Position numbers and translations under genes: made by a program | Notes under the pieces: generated by a model | The model's database searches: none | What the model saw: only the letters and a program-made list of their open reading frames with translations | Told to the model about the DNA's origin: nothing | Shown here: one piece after another, positions 1 through 7,682 of the stretch | Layout: every line of letters begins with the position of its first letter | How positions within the stretch are numbered: the stretch's first letter is position 1 | NCBI RefSeq assembly: GCF_023276435.1 | Contig: NZ_JALLPO010000053.1 | Span: 1 to 53,624, forward strand | Direction of reading: 5' to 3' | DNA length: 53,624 nucleotides | From: Sphaerisporangium perillae | GTDB taxonomy: Bacteria > Actinomycetota > Actinomycetes > Streptosporangiales > Streptosporangiaceae

Positions 1-126
1 CACGCCGTCGAGCTTGTTGAGCTTGCGCTCGATGCGGTTGGCGCACGACGCGCAGGTCATGCCGCCGATCGAGAGCTCGACCGAGCCGCCGGCGCCCGGC
101 GGTTTCTGTTCGGTGACCGAAGACAT
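1..126 (-). CDS. copA: Copper-transporting P-type ATPase, N-terminal fragment (runs off the window)
   Basis: Only the first 42 codons are present. The ATG is at 126 and the gene continues past the left edge. The fragment reads MSSVTEQKPPGAGG followed by the start of a heavy-metal-associated domain with the metal-binding motif GMTCASC and the helix NRIERKLNKLDGV, the usual amino terminus of CopA-type Cu(I)-exporting ATPases of the inner membrane. It lies 29 nt downstream of a secreted protein gene and a copZ-like chaperone gene on the same strand, so the three probably form one copper-responsive transcript. The metal specificity is inferred from the CxxC domain and the neighbours; a silver or mixed specificity cannot be excluded. 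Confidence 0.85.
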   Translation of the reverse strand, partial: MSSVTEQKPPGAGGSVELSIGGMTCASCANRIERKLNKLDGV

Positions 127-155
127 GTCTCTCCTTTCCCGGCTCTCGCCCGGCA

Positions 156-1148
156 TCAGTGCCCGTGCCCGTCCGGTTCGCCGGACGGAGCGTGCACGTC
201 CGGCCCGCTCGACCGGCCGGGACCGGCCGACGGCACCGGATCGCCGGTCGGCGTCGCCCCGGTCCCGCCCCGGGCGGTGAAGGCCGCCGTGTGGACGGTC
301 CCGGCGTGCTGGAAGTCCAGGAACAGCCGGTAGTCCCCTCCGCTGGGGACCTCGGCGTAGAAGGTGATCTCGGGTCCGGCCGGTGTGCCGCCGTCCCCCG
401 GCTTCCCCGCCGGGTGCACGTGCAGGTAGGCGAGGTCGCCACTCCGCAGCGCCACCAGGTGGCCGTACGCCCCGAGATAGGGCTGCAGGTCGGTGACCGG
501 TCTGCCGTCCTTGCTCACCCTCAGGGTGAGCCTGCTCGACCTGCCCGGCTCCAGGTCACCGTCGAGGGTGACAGTGTATCCGTCGGCGGTCGTGGTGCGG
601 GCGGCCGCGGGCAGCGGCTCGGGCTCGTAGTCGCCCGCGGCGTACAGGTCCGCGCCGAGGGTCAGGCCGGCCGCCCCCTCGGGAGTGAAGTCGGCGAACA
701 TCCGGTAGGCGCCAGGGCGCGGCAGCGTCAGCGGCACCGACCACACCCCGCCCGCCTCCTGCTCCGGATGCAGGTGCCGAAACCCGCCGAGATCGCGGGG
801 CACCACGATGAAGTGCAGCTTCTTGTCGTGCTCGACCTGGTAGCGGGTCACCGGCCGGCCGTCGGGACCGGTCACGGTGAACCGGAACGGCGTGACCCGG
901 CCCGGCTCGACGCGCGTGGTCAGCGGGTTCAGGGTGTACCCGTCCTGGGACACCTGCAGCCCCCCGGGAACCGCCGCCGGCTGCCCGGCGCCCCCCGTTC
1001 CGGCCTGGCCGGCCGTCGCGGCATGCGCGGGATGCGCCGCCGCGACCGGCGTCCCGACCGCGCCCACCGCCTTTCCCGCCCCGAAGGCGCCACCGAAGAT
1101 CACGGTGAGCCCCAGGGTGTAGGCGGCGAGCTTCGCGGGGGTGTTCAT
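156..1148 (-). CDS. Secreted protein of the copper operon, function unknown
   Basis: 330 aa from the ATG at 1148, which overlaps the copZ stop by one base (TGATG), suggesting translational coupling. Residues 1-45 form an export signal (short positive start, hydrophobic core LAAYTLGLTVIFGGAFGAG, alanine-rich end). The mature part has two related beta-rich segments (about 70-190 and 190-290), each with histidine motifs: DKKLHFIVV, FRHLHPEQ, YGHLVAL, YLHVHP. The tail is rich in Pro, Gly and Asp and ends DGHGH. Histidine-rich exported proteins of this kind sit beside copA/copZ in many actinobacteria, so an extracytoplasmic copper-binding role is reasonable, but I infer it from context and composition only. 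It is not recognisably CopC or a cupredoxin. Confidence 0.75.
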   Translation of the reverse strand: MNTPAKLAAYTLGLTVIFGGAFGAGKAVGAVGTPVAAAHPAHAATAGQAGTGGAGQPAAVPGGLQVSQDGYTLNPLTTRVEPGRVTPFRFTVTGPDGRPVTRYQVEHDKKLHFIVVPRDLGGFRHLHPEQEAGGVWSVPLTLPRPGAYRMFADFTPEGAAGLTLGADLYAAGDYEPEPLPAAARTTTADGYTVTLDGDLEPGRSSRLTLRVSKDGRPVTDLQPYLGAYGHLVALRSGDLAYLHVHPAGKPGDGGTPAGPEITFYAEVPSGGDYRLFLDFQHAGTVHTAAFTARGGTGATPTGDPVPSAGPGRSSGPDVHAPSGEPDGHGH

Positions 1149-1357
1149 CACCCGCTCACCACTTCGTAGCCGGCCTCCTGGACGGCGGCGGTGAGCGCGG
1201 CGTCGTCGACGGGGCCCTCGCTCTGGACCGTTACCAGCCCCGTGGGAAGGTCCACCTCGACACCCGTGACACCCGGAACCTCGCCGACCTCTTCCTTCAC
1301 CGAGCTGACGCAGTGGCCGCAGGTCATGCCCTTGACGGTGTACGTGGTGCTGCTCAA
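1148..1357 (-). CDS. copZ: CopZ-like copper chaperone
   Basis: A 69-aa heavy-metal-associated (HMA) domain with beta-alpha-beta-beta-alpha-beta layout: TYTVKGMTCGHCVSSV, then VPGVTGVEVDLPTGLVTVQSEG, ending EAGYEVVSG. The motif GMTCGHC carries the two metal-binding cysteines. I chose the TTG at 1357 because AGGAG lies 8 nt upstream; the GTG nine bases earlier would overlap that ribosome site. The family delivers Cu(I) to CopA, whose gene lies two positions downstream. A CsoR-like palindrome lies about 55 nt upstream. Confidence 0.85.
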   Translation of the reverse strand: MSSTTYTVKGMTCGHCVSSVKEEVGEVPGVTGVEVDLPTGLVTVQSEGPVDDAALTAAVQEAGYEVVSG

Positions 1358-1657
1358 CGTGATCACTCCTGTCGTCTCGACGCGGGGTCCGGCGCCCCTC
1401 TGGCTCAACACCATACCCCTGTACCGTATTTCGGCGCACAGTCAGAGGCCCGTCCGCGAGGGCGGACGCTGGGATTTCGGGGGCTTGCCGGCTACGAGAG
1501 GACATCGAAGATCCATCGGACCGGCGAGCCTCGTATCGAACATACCGGAGCCGCCGGAAGCCGGGACCGGGAAGCCCCTGGTCGGGGCCCTGATCAGGAC
1601 CGGGAAGGCCCCGTCTCCAGAACCCCGTCTCGAAGACGCCGCCTCGAAGACGCCGCC
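1358..1657. other. Non-coding gap upstream of copZ with a 14-bp tandem repeat
   Basis: No gene is supported here. It holds the CsoR-like site and, at 1629-1656, two exact tandem copies of CTCGAAGACGCCGC just past the stop codon of the next gene. G/C-rich filler otherwise. Confidence 0.6.
1413..1429. promoter_or_regulatory. Probable CsoR-type copper operator
   Basis: The 17-bp sequence ATACCCCTGTACCGTAT is an imperfect palindrome (ATAC arms, C-rich and G-rich inner parts on the two strands) lying 55 nt upstream of the copZ start. Actinobacterial CsoR operators have this general form, with ATAC/GTAT ends around a G/C core. Assignment rests on form and on the copper genes downstream. No csoR gene is in the window. 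Confidence 0.5.
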
Positions 1658-3043
1658 TCAGATGAGGGCGGTGGTGTTCCGCATGGTGTCATGGCGGAAC
1701 ACCCCTGTGGGGTCGACCCGGGCGCGGACGCGGTCGGCGGCGGTCACCTGGTCGTCGCTCAGGTGGCCCTGCGGCTGGTCGGCGCTCTCCACGAAAGTGG
1801 GGGCGGTGCGGCCGGTGTCCCAGGGGGCGAGCGCGGCGCGTACCACCGCGCAGTGGGCGAAGATCGCCTCCTTGGTCAGCGCGCCGCCGGGAACCCCCGC
1901 GCCCGAGTAGGCGTACCGGGCGCCGAGGTGGTCCAGCGCGCCTCCGGACGGGTGCGGCACGGAGTACGCGCCGCCGAGCTGACGCAGGCCCGCGGTGATC
2001 AGCGGGGATCCGGACCCCGGACCGATCACCCGGAGCAGCTCCTCGGCGCCGTCGTCACCGATCTCGCCGAGCAGCAGATGGTCACCGGCGATCGCGACGG
2101 GGTCGGGAGGATCCATGTGCGCCTGGAGCACCCCGGCGGGCTCGGTGAGCTCCCAGGTGTCGAGCACCGGGTCCGCCACCGCCCGGAGCGGCCCGAGCAG
2201 GTCCTCGGCCTGCCGCCGGGCGAGGGGCACGTCCTGGCCGGACTCGACGAGCACGACGCCGTCCACGCACAGCACCGGGCCGGCTGCCAGCACGGGCGGG
2301 ACCTCGGGCAGCGGGGGCAGGTTCATCACCCGCGCCGACGTGGCCACCTCCCAGGGCGCGTCCTCGGTCCACCGGCGCCAGGCGCGCAGGAGCGCGGAGG
2401 CATGGACGGCCGGCCAGAACGCCGCGCCGGTGATCACTTTCGCCAGGGGGAACAGGTCGATCTCGACGGTGGTCACGACGCCGAACCCGCCGCCGCCACC
2501 GCGCAGCGCCCAGAACAGCTCCGGGTCGGAGGCGGCGTCCACCCTGCGCCGCTCCCCGTCGGCGGTGACCAGCTCGACCGCGCGGACGCTGTTGACGGCG
2601 AGCCCGACCTTGCGGCTGTAGAAGCTCATGCCGCCGCGCAGCAGGTAGCCGACAACGCCGACGTCCGGCGAGGAGCCGTGCGGCGGGGTGAGCCCGTGGG
2701 CGGCGGCCGCCTCGACGACCGCGCCCCAGCGCGTGCCCGCCGGGACCCGGGCCAGGCGGCGCGAGGCGTCGATCTCGACGGCGCCCGCCATCCGCGTCCG
2801 GATCAGCAGGGCGCCCCGCATGGGGCGGGCCGTGGCCGACGCGTGCCCTGTGGTGTGCACGCGCACCGGCATCCGTTCCGCGGCGGCGAAGCGCAGCGCG
2901 GCCCGGATCTCCTCGACGGTGCGCACGGTGACCGCGGCCCGGGGCTCCGCGGGGGCGATCAGGTTGAACACCCCGGTCGCGGCCTCGTACGCGGCCTCAC
3001 CCAGCAGCGCGATGCCCGTGTCCCGCTCGCTGACCGTGGTCAT
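1658..3043 (-). CDS. FAD-linked oxidase, BBE/PCMH family (single covalent site)
   Basis: 461 aa, start at the ATG at 3043 behind GGAGG with 10-nt spacing. The amino half is a PCMH-type FAD-binding domain: HTTGHA (His67, the usual 8-alpha-histidyl FAD attachment), then VPAGTRWGAVVEAA and SSPDVGVVGYLLRGG, then ELFWALRGGGGGFGVVTTVEI. The cysteine that gives a second flavin link in berberine-bridge-like enzymes is Ser here (SSPDVG), so one covalent bond is expected. The carboxy end has the BBE signature (GVFRHDTMRNTTALI). Such enzymes oxidise alcohols or dehydrogenate natural-product scaffolds with O2. It follows the methyltransferase at 3123-4670 with a 79-nt gap and probably shares its transcript. 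Substrate unknown. Confidence 0.85.
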   Translation of the reverse strand: MTTVSERDTGIALLGEAAYEAATGVFNLIAPAEPRAAVTVRTVEEIRAALRFAAAERMPVRVHTTGHASATARPMRGALLIRTRMAGAVEIDASRRLARVPAGTRWGAVVEAAAAHGLTPPHGSSPDVGVVGYLLRGGMSFYSRKVGLAVNSVRAVELVTADGERRRVDAASDPELFWALRGGGGGFGVVTTVEIDLFPLAKVITGAAFWPAVHASALLRAWRRWTEDAPWEVATSARVMNLPPLPEVPPVLAAGPVLCVDGVVLVESGQDVPLARRQAEDLLGPLRAVADPVLDTWELTEPAGVLQAHMDPPDPVAIAGDHLLLGEIGDDGAEELLRVIGPGSGSPLITAGLRQLGGAYSVPHPSGGALDHLGARYAYSGAGVPGGALTKEAIFAHCAVVRAALAPWDTGRTAPTFVESADQPQGHLSDDQVTAADRVRARVDPTGVFRHDTMRNTTALI

Positions 3044-3122
3044 GGGCGACCCGCCTCCAGCTCGGTCGTGAGCGCGCACCGCGGCGCGCCCGTCGGATAC
3101 GTGTGCCGTGGCGACCGTCCCG

Positions 3123-4670
3123 TCAGTTCCGCACGGCCGTGACGAAGGCGAACGTGCCCGCGCCCGAGGAGTCGGCGATCGCCATGCCGGCGTCGGCCAG
3201 CCACCTCGTCAGCTCGTCCATCTCGAAGAGCAGCATGCCCTCGGGGCGGCTGGGGAAGTAGTGCGACTCCTGGAAGTGCCGGGCGATCGGGTCCTCGTCG
3301 AACAGGAAGGTCATCATCGTGAACGTGCCGCCCGGCCGCAGGACCCGGCCCACCTCGGCGATGGCGGCCGCCGCGTCGTCGGGGAACGCCTGCAGCGCGT
3401 TCCAGCAGTTCACCGCGCCGAAGCTGGCGTCCTCGAAGGGGATGTTGAGCGCGCTGCCCCGCACCGCCGGCACCTTCGGGAGTTTGCCGCGCAGCACGGT
3501 GAGCATCGGCAGGCCCATGTCGACGGCGACCAGCCGCTCCTGGCCGACGGCCTTGGCGACGACGGTGGTCCACCGGCCGGCGCCGGCCGCGAGGTCCAGC
3601 ACGGGGCCGTCCACCGGGCGGATCTGGCGGGCGATGTAGCCGTCCTCGTCCGCCGGCGTCACCGCGCCGCCCCAGTTGGCGCCCGCGATGTTAAGGAAGG
3701 CCGGCCGCAGCACCTTCTCGTAGTACACGCCCAGGCTGGGTATCTCGGCGAGCTTGGCCAGCAGGTTGGCGGTCGCCTCGTGCGGCAGGTCGGCCGTGGA
3801 CTCGCTGATGCCATCGGACAGGTCCAGGATGCCGTGGGCGATCGGGTAGCGGACCGAGCAGGCGGGGCAGCGGACGGTCTCCCCGAATTCCAGCGAACCG
3901 GAGCAGGCCGTGCAGCGCAGGGCGTCCGCGTACTGCGCGAAGGTCTCGATGCCGAGCTCGCCGGCGGGCCCGGGAGCCGCGCCGGACGGGATTGCGGGGG
4001 GAATGGTCACCGGCATCCCGTACCGGACGGCCCAGTAGGCCAAGGCGCCCGAGTAGCCGAACAGCGTACGGGTGTCGTTCTCCCAGTTCGTGGTGATCTG
4101 CGCGGGGCTGAGGCCGCGGATGTTCTGCCGGTCGAACTCCCGCTCCTCCTCGGTGAGGTCCCACACCGACGGGGCGGGCCACACCCGGCCGACATCCGGG
4201 TCGTCCAGGTCCAGCCGGGCGAGGCCGCGCTCCAGCCGCGTCCGCTCCGCGGGGTCCAGGTCGATGGCCCCCGCGGCGGCGAGGATCCGGTCCCGGTCAC
4301 CCGGGAAGTGCGACAGCAGGTACAGCAGGGCGAGCGTCAGCGGCTGCGTCTTGTCCCCGCGGCCCAGCAGCTCGAGGTACCGGTCCAGTCCCTGCCGCAC
4401 CGCGGTGTTCAGCGGGCCGCCGGTGACGGGGTACTCGACCTCGGCGAGCAGGCCGAGGAGGACGACCAGGTGGCCCTTGCGGTCGTCGCCGACCTGGTCC
4501 AGCGCGGTCACGAGTGCGGGTGTCGCCGCCAGAGCCTGCTCGGTCGCCTGGCCGCCGTTCCACAGCGCCGCGGCCAGCCGCTGGTACTCGGCGTCCAGAC
4601 GGCCGGGCGTCGCGTCCGTGAACTCGGTCAGCAGTTCGGCGACAGCCGGTCCCGTGGTGGAAACACTCAT
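3123..4670 (-). CDS. SAM-dependent methyltransferase with zinc-ribbon segment
   Basis: 515 aa from ATG 4670. Three parts: an alpha-helical amino region (about 1-240) that I do not recognise; a Trm112-like four-cysteine segment, CTACSG then CPACSVRYPI, ending in GILDL (about 250-280); and a class I methyltransferase domain in the last 200 residues with SAM motif I LDLAAGAGRWTTVV, then DMGLPML, and RVLRPGGTFTMMTFL. The cysteine segment next to a Rossmann methyltransferase is common in actinobacterial natural-product O- or C-methyltransferases. The helical extension makes it longer than usual. It is first in a two-gene unit with the BBE oxidase and divergent from another methyltransferase; a cluster 16-bp element lies in the shared intergenic region. 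Target unknown. Confidence 0.85.
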   Translation of the reverse strand: MSVSTTGPAVAELLTEFTDATPGRLDAEYQRLAAALWNGGQATEQALAATPALVTALDQVGDDRKGHLVVLLGLLAEVEYPVTGGPLNTAVRQGLDRYLELLGRGDKTQPLTLALLYLLSHFPGDRDRILAAAGAIDLDPAERTRLERGLARLDLDDPDVGRVWPAPSVWDLTEEEREFDRQNIRGLSPAQITTNWENDTRTLFGYSGALAYWAVRYGMPVTIPPAIPSGAAPGPAGELGIETFAQYADALRCTACSGSLEFGETVRCPACSVRYPIAHGILDLSDGISESTADLPHEATANLLAKLAEIPSLGVYYEKVLRPAFLNIAGANWGGAVTPADEDGYIARQIRPVDGPVLDLAAGAGRWTTVVAKAVGQERLVAVDMGLPMLTVLRGKLPKVPAVRGSALNIPFEDASFGAVNCWNALQAFPDDAAAAIAEVGRVLRPGGTFTMMTFLFDEDPIARHFQESHYFPSRPEGMLLFEMDELTRWLADAGMAIADSSGAGTFAFVTAVRN

Positions 4671-5096
4671 GTGCGCGTCCTTTCACGAAAGGGAGAATGG
4701 GCGCCCGCACGGCTGGAATCGCCGGCGTACGCCGGCCGCGCCCAATGTGCACTGTTCCGATGCGCACCGCCGGATGGCCGCTTTCACGGCCCGGCTCGTT
4801 CCGTGCCCGTCCGGCGAGAAATCCGTCCACGAAATCTTCGCACCGGCCGCCGCCCGGAGTCTTCTCCGAGCGTGCTTACCAGCAGCCCGCGCGAGCTGCC
4901 GTGATACCGCCGGCAGGCAGCAACCGGGGAGATGCGGGAATGCGGCGGCGCGGCCACCATGAGGCTGGGGAAAGAAACGATTCCGTCGTCTTTAAATCTC
5001 GGCCGCCGGATCTCGGCGACACAGCGCCGAGCCGACGGCCGGCCCGCCGTTCTCCGTTTCCGCCACCGGCCGACCATCGTCTGGAGTGAGGGATAG
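4671..5096. other. Divergent intergenic region between two methyltransferase genes
   Basis: 426 nt without a gene. It carries one copy of the 16-bp cluster element at 4920-4935, placed 161 nt from the plus-strand start and 249 nt from the minus-strand start. The stretch 4975-5000 (AAAGAAACGATTCCGTCGTCTTTAAA region) is AT-richer than its surroundings and is the likeliest place for promoter elements; no clear -35/-10 pair is visible. Confidence 0.55.
4920..4935 (-). promoter_or_regulatory. 16-bp cluster element, copy 1
   Basis: On the minus strand it reads GCATCTCCCCGGTTGC, 13 of 16 matches to the copy at 20550. It lies between the divergent methyltransferase genes at 4670 (minus) and 5097 (plus). 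Reverse orientation relative to most copies, with the plus-strand start 161 nt away. Confidence 0.65.
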
Positions 5097-5927
5097 ATGA
5101 CCAGGGAATTGATCGACCCGGCCGATATCGGCACCCATTACGACGAGCGCTCCCCGATCGGCGACGAGCTCCGAAACGGCCAGCTGCACATGTGGTACTG
5201 GTACGACAACGAGGACGACGCCCCGTTGAAGGACGCCGTGCACCGCATCAGCCGCAAGGTGGCCGACACACTCGGCCTGCGTCCCGGTGAGCGGGTCCTG
5301 GACGCCGGATGCGGGCCGGGCGAGACGGCGGTGTTCCTCGCCAAGAACTACGGCGCCCGGGTCACCGGCATCACCGTCAGCTCCTTCGAGATCGACAAGG
5401 CGACCGAGCGCGCCCTGTCCAGCGGCGTGACCGACCGGGTGAGCTTCGAGTACGGCGACTACACCGACCTGGCCTTCCCCGACGGCTCCTTCGACGCCGT
5501 CCTGGCGCTGGAGTCGCTGCAGAACGCCCCCGACCTGGAGCAGGTGTTCAAGGAGCTGTTCAGGGTGCTGCGTCCCGGCGGCCGCATCTCCTTCTCCGAC
5601 TTCAGCCTAGAGTCGGCGGCCGAACCCGCGCGGGTGAAGAGGTTCATGAGCACGCTGAAGCTGCGGGAGCTGCCCACACTGGCCGAGTGGATCGCACGCG
5701 CGGAGCGGGCCGGTTTCGAGGTCGAGGAGTACACCCAGTGCGGCCCGAGGGTGTTCGGCAAGAAGAGCAAGTACATCAAGGCCGCGATGGACCACAGGGA
5801 CACGATCGCCGCGAAGTTCGGCGAGGAGGCCCTGGCGGAGTTCTCCCGCAGGCACCTGGGTTTCTTCGCGCCGAGGAAGGACCAGATCGGGTACGTGATC
5901 GTGTCCGCCCGCAAGCCGAACCGCTGA
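5097..5927 (+). CDS. Class I SAM-dependent methyltransferase
   Basis: 276 aa. ATG at 5097 follows GGAGTGAGGG. Motif I is VLDAGCGPGETAVFLA, followed by GARVTGITVSSFEIDKA, motif II/post II SFDAVLALESLQNAPD, and motif III FRVLRPGGRISFSDFSL. A lid region and the end FFAPRKDQIGYVIVSARKP resemble small-molecule O-/C-/N-methyltransferases of the UbiE/RebM-like group. It is monocistronic: a strong terminator hairpin follows the stop. It shares a regulatory region with a second methyltransferase, consistent with two methylation steps in the same pathway. The site of methylation cannot be told from sequence. Confidence 0.88.
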   Translation: MTRELIDPADIGTHYDERSPIGDELRNGQLHMWYWYDNEDDAPLKDAVHRISRKVADTLGLRPGERVLDAGCGPGETAVFLAKNYGARVTGITVSSFEIDKATERALSSGVTDRVSFEYGDYTDLAFPDGSFDAVLALESLQNAPDLEQVFKELFRVLRPGGRISFSDFSLESAAEPARVKRFMSTLKLRELPTLAEWIARAERAGFEVEEYTQCGPRVFGKKSKYIKAAMDHRDTIAAKFGEEALAEFSRRHLGFFAPRKDQIGYVIVSARKPNR

Positions 5928-5945
5928 CCGGCCCCCGTCCGGCCC

Positions 5946-5978
5946 CCGCACCACCGCACCCCGGGCGCGGTGGTGCGG
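5946..5978 (+). terminator. Rho-independent terminator of the methyltransferase gene
   Basis: Arms CCGCACCACCGC (5946-5957) and GCGGTGGTGCGG (5967-5978) pair perfectly around a 9-nt loop, followed by CTTTGT. It starts 18 nt past the stop codon. Confidence 0.8.
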
Positions 5979-6019
5979 CTTTGTCGTCGCCGTCGCGCGC
6001 AGAGCGGCCTTAGAGCAGA

Positions 6020-6057
6020 GCGGCCTGAGATCGGCCGTGCGGCCTGAGATCGGCCGT
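6020..6057. repeat. Two tandem 19-bp repeats
   Basis: GCGGCCTGAGATCGGCCGT occurs twice in direct contact (6020-6038, 6039-6057). Degenerate partial copies (AGAGCGGCCT) lie just upstream at 6001 and 6016. It is located between two convergent terminators. Confidence 0.8.
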
Positions 6058-6096
6058 CAAAAGAGCGGGGGCCGGCGAACCGGCCCGGGAAACGCT

Positions 6097-6138
6097 CTGC
6101 CGGCCATGTCCAGCGTCGTCGGTGGACATGGCCGGCAG
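6097..6138 (-). terminator. Terminator of the flavin monooxygenase gene
   Basis: Arms CTGCCGGCCATGTCC (6097-6111) and GGACATGGCCGGCAG (6124-6138) pair perfectly around a 12-nt loop, 22 nt downstream of the minus-strand stop at 6160. It forms a convergent terminator pair with 5946-5978. Confidence 0.75.
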
Positions 6139-6159
6139 GGATCGGGGCGCCGTCGCCGG

Positions 6160-7413
6160 TCAGGCGTGCGCGGCGTCGCCGACGCCGAAGCGGGCCTTGG
6201 CGAGCTCGCGCTTGGCGATCGTGGAGAGGAAGACGGCGAATCCGGCGTGGCTGTGGAACATGGACATGTCACGCCACACCCGCTCGATGCGCTGGCCCTG
6301 GCGGACCGCGCTGGAGCCCGCGGTGGGGAACAGGTAGTTCTCCACCGCGTGCCAGCAGAGGTCGACCACCTGGTGGCAGATCGCGGCGACCCGCATCTCC
6401 TGCTCCTTGGTGACCGCCGCCGGGCCGCGCGCGCAGGTCTCGGTCCACTGCCGGACGGCGTGCAGGACGGCCGCCTCGCCGGTGGCGATCATCCCGGCGG
6501 CCTGGCCGTACCAGAACTGGTAGTCGGGGTCCTCGGCGCGGGGCACGTTCGGCGGGAACATCGTGATGCGGGTGCGCATCAGCTCCTCGTAGGCGTCGAG
6601 GGCGCCGAGCGCCATGCCCACGGCGAGGATGGCGTCCTCGATGACCATGAAGCTGAGCTGGCCGCCGCCGTACTCCGGGTTGCCGTGCAGCGTGCGCCCG
6701 GGGGTGCCCTTGGAGACGTCGACCTGGCTGACGTGGGTGTCCAGGGTGAAGTGGCCGGGCACGAGCCCGTTCTCCATGGTGATGCTGTGCGATCCGCTGC
6801 CCTTGAGGCCGAGTTGCCCGCCCCAGTCGGAAAGGCGCCGCCACTGGCTGCGCGGGGCGACGAAGAGCATGGGCGCGGGCGGGCGCCCCTCGCCGGGGGA
6901 CACGAGGGTGTGGCCGATGAAGTGCGTCGCGTACGGCGAGCCCGAGCAGTAGTTCCAGGTGCCGTCGAGCAGCCAGTCGCCTTCGGCGGTGCGCTCGGCG
7001 GTGCCGCTCGGCGCGACCGTCGCGGGGCAGATGAAGTCGCCGCCGGCGAAGATCTCGGCCTGTGCCCGCTCGTCGAACAGCGAGGCGACGACCAGGGCGT
7101 GCGCGTGCCCCAGGCAGTACATCCAGCCGGTCGACGGGCAGCCCCGCGTGAGCGCCATCGTCACCCGCATGAAGGTGTCGATGCCGAACTCGTAGCCGCC
7201 GTAGCGCCGCGGGACGAGGATCCGGTAGAAGCCTGCCCGGAGGAACTCCTCGTGGGTGTCCTGCGCGTAGAAGGTGCGCTCCTCGGTCTCGGCCTGGCGC
7301 GCGACCAGCGTCGCCGCGATGGCCTCGGCCCTCGCGACGATCTCCGCCGGCGTGAGCGCGGGTTCGGGCGGGAGGACGACTCCGTACTCGGAAACATTCG
7401 TGGCTACTGCCAT
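6160..7413 (-). CDS. Acyl-CoA-dehydrogenase-fold flavin-dependent monooxygenase
   Basis: 417 aa, ATG at 7413 chosen because GGAGGG lies 10 nt upstream; an ATG 18 nt further up has no ribosome site. Fold segments: amino helical domain (ARAEAIAATLVARQAETEE, FYRILVPRRYGGYEFG), beta domain (TAEGDWLLDGTWNYCSGSPYATHFIGHTLV) and carboxy helical bundle. The catalytic glutamate of true acyl-CoA dehydrogenases is not evident, and W-NYCSG-S with the GCPSTGWMYCLGHAHAL segment resembles group D, two-component hydroxylases (HsaA/ActVA-ORF5-like) that use reduced FMN/FAD and O2 to hydroxylate aromatic or polyketide substrates. The flavin reductase at 36662-37201 could supply the reduced flavin. Divergent from an acyltransferase; two 16-bp elements lie between them. 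Confidence 0.82.
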   Translation of the reverse strand: MAVATNVSEYGVVLPPEPALTPAEIVARAEAIAATLVARQAETEERTFYAQDTHEEFLRAGFYRILVPRRYGGYEFGIDTFMRVTMALTRGCPSTGWMYCLGHAHALVVASLFDERAQAEIFAGGDFICPATVAPSGTAERTAEGDWLLDGTWNYCSGSPYATHFIGHTLVSPGEGRPPAPMLFVAPRSQWRRLSDWGGQLGLKGSGSHSITMENGLVPGHFTLDTHVSQVDVSKGTPGRTLHGNPEYGGGQLSFMVIEDAILAVGMALGALDAYEELMRTRITMFPPNVPRAEDPDYQFWYGQAAGMIATGEAAVLHAVRQWTETCARGPAAVTKEQEMRVAAICHQVVDLCWHAVENYLFPTAGSSAVRQGQRIERVWRDMSMFHSHAGFAVFLSTIAKRELAKARFGVGDAAHA

Positions 7414-7491
7414 TGCCGCGCAGCCCTCCATTTCGAATGGTCAGCGGAGAATCGGGCCATGTAGCCAGCGTCACGGCTGCCCGCCGAGCGG

Positions 7492-7507
7492 GCATCTCCT
7501 GGAATGC
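7492..7507 (+). promoter_or_regulatory. 16-bp cluster element, copy 2
   Basis: GCATCTCCTGGAATGC, 15 of 16 identical to the copy at 20550. It lies 78 nt upstream of the minus-strand monooxygenase start and 175 nt upstream of the plus-strand acyltransferase start. Confidence 0.75.
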
Positions 7508-7535
7508 GGAATGCCGACGCCAGGCCGCCAACACC

Positions 7536-7551
7536 GCATTTTGGAAAATGC
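7536..7551. promoter_or_regulatory. 16-bp cluster element, copy 3 (symmetrical variant)
   Basis: GCATTTTGGAAAATGC is a palindrome except for its two central bases and keeps the GCAT and ATGC ends. It is 44 nt downstream of copy 2 in the same divergent region. More divergent in the middle than the other copies, so less certain. Confidence 0.5.
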
Positions 7552-7682
7552 GCGCGCGACCGCCGGGATGCAATGGTCAAGTCCTGCCGATCGATGAACG
7601 GTGGCTCCCCGAGCACGCATATGGCACGCCGGACCGCCCCTTGATCGAGCCTGAGCCGGCCAGAACTGAGAAGGTGCGTCAA

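Noticed and set aside
4745-4765. GTGCACTGTTCCGATGCGCAC as another copy of the cluster element
   Set aside because: The spacing is one base short and the core does not match the consensus; probably unrelated.
3108-4904. Long plus-strand frame opposite the methyltransferase
   Set aside because: Composition is that of a shadow frame (Arg, Gly, Val, His-rich), and the minus strand shows SAM motifs and a zinc-type cysteine segment.
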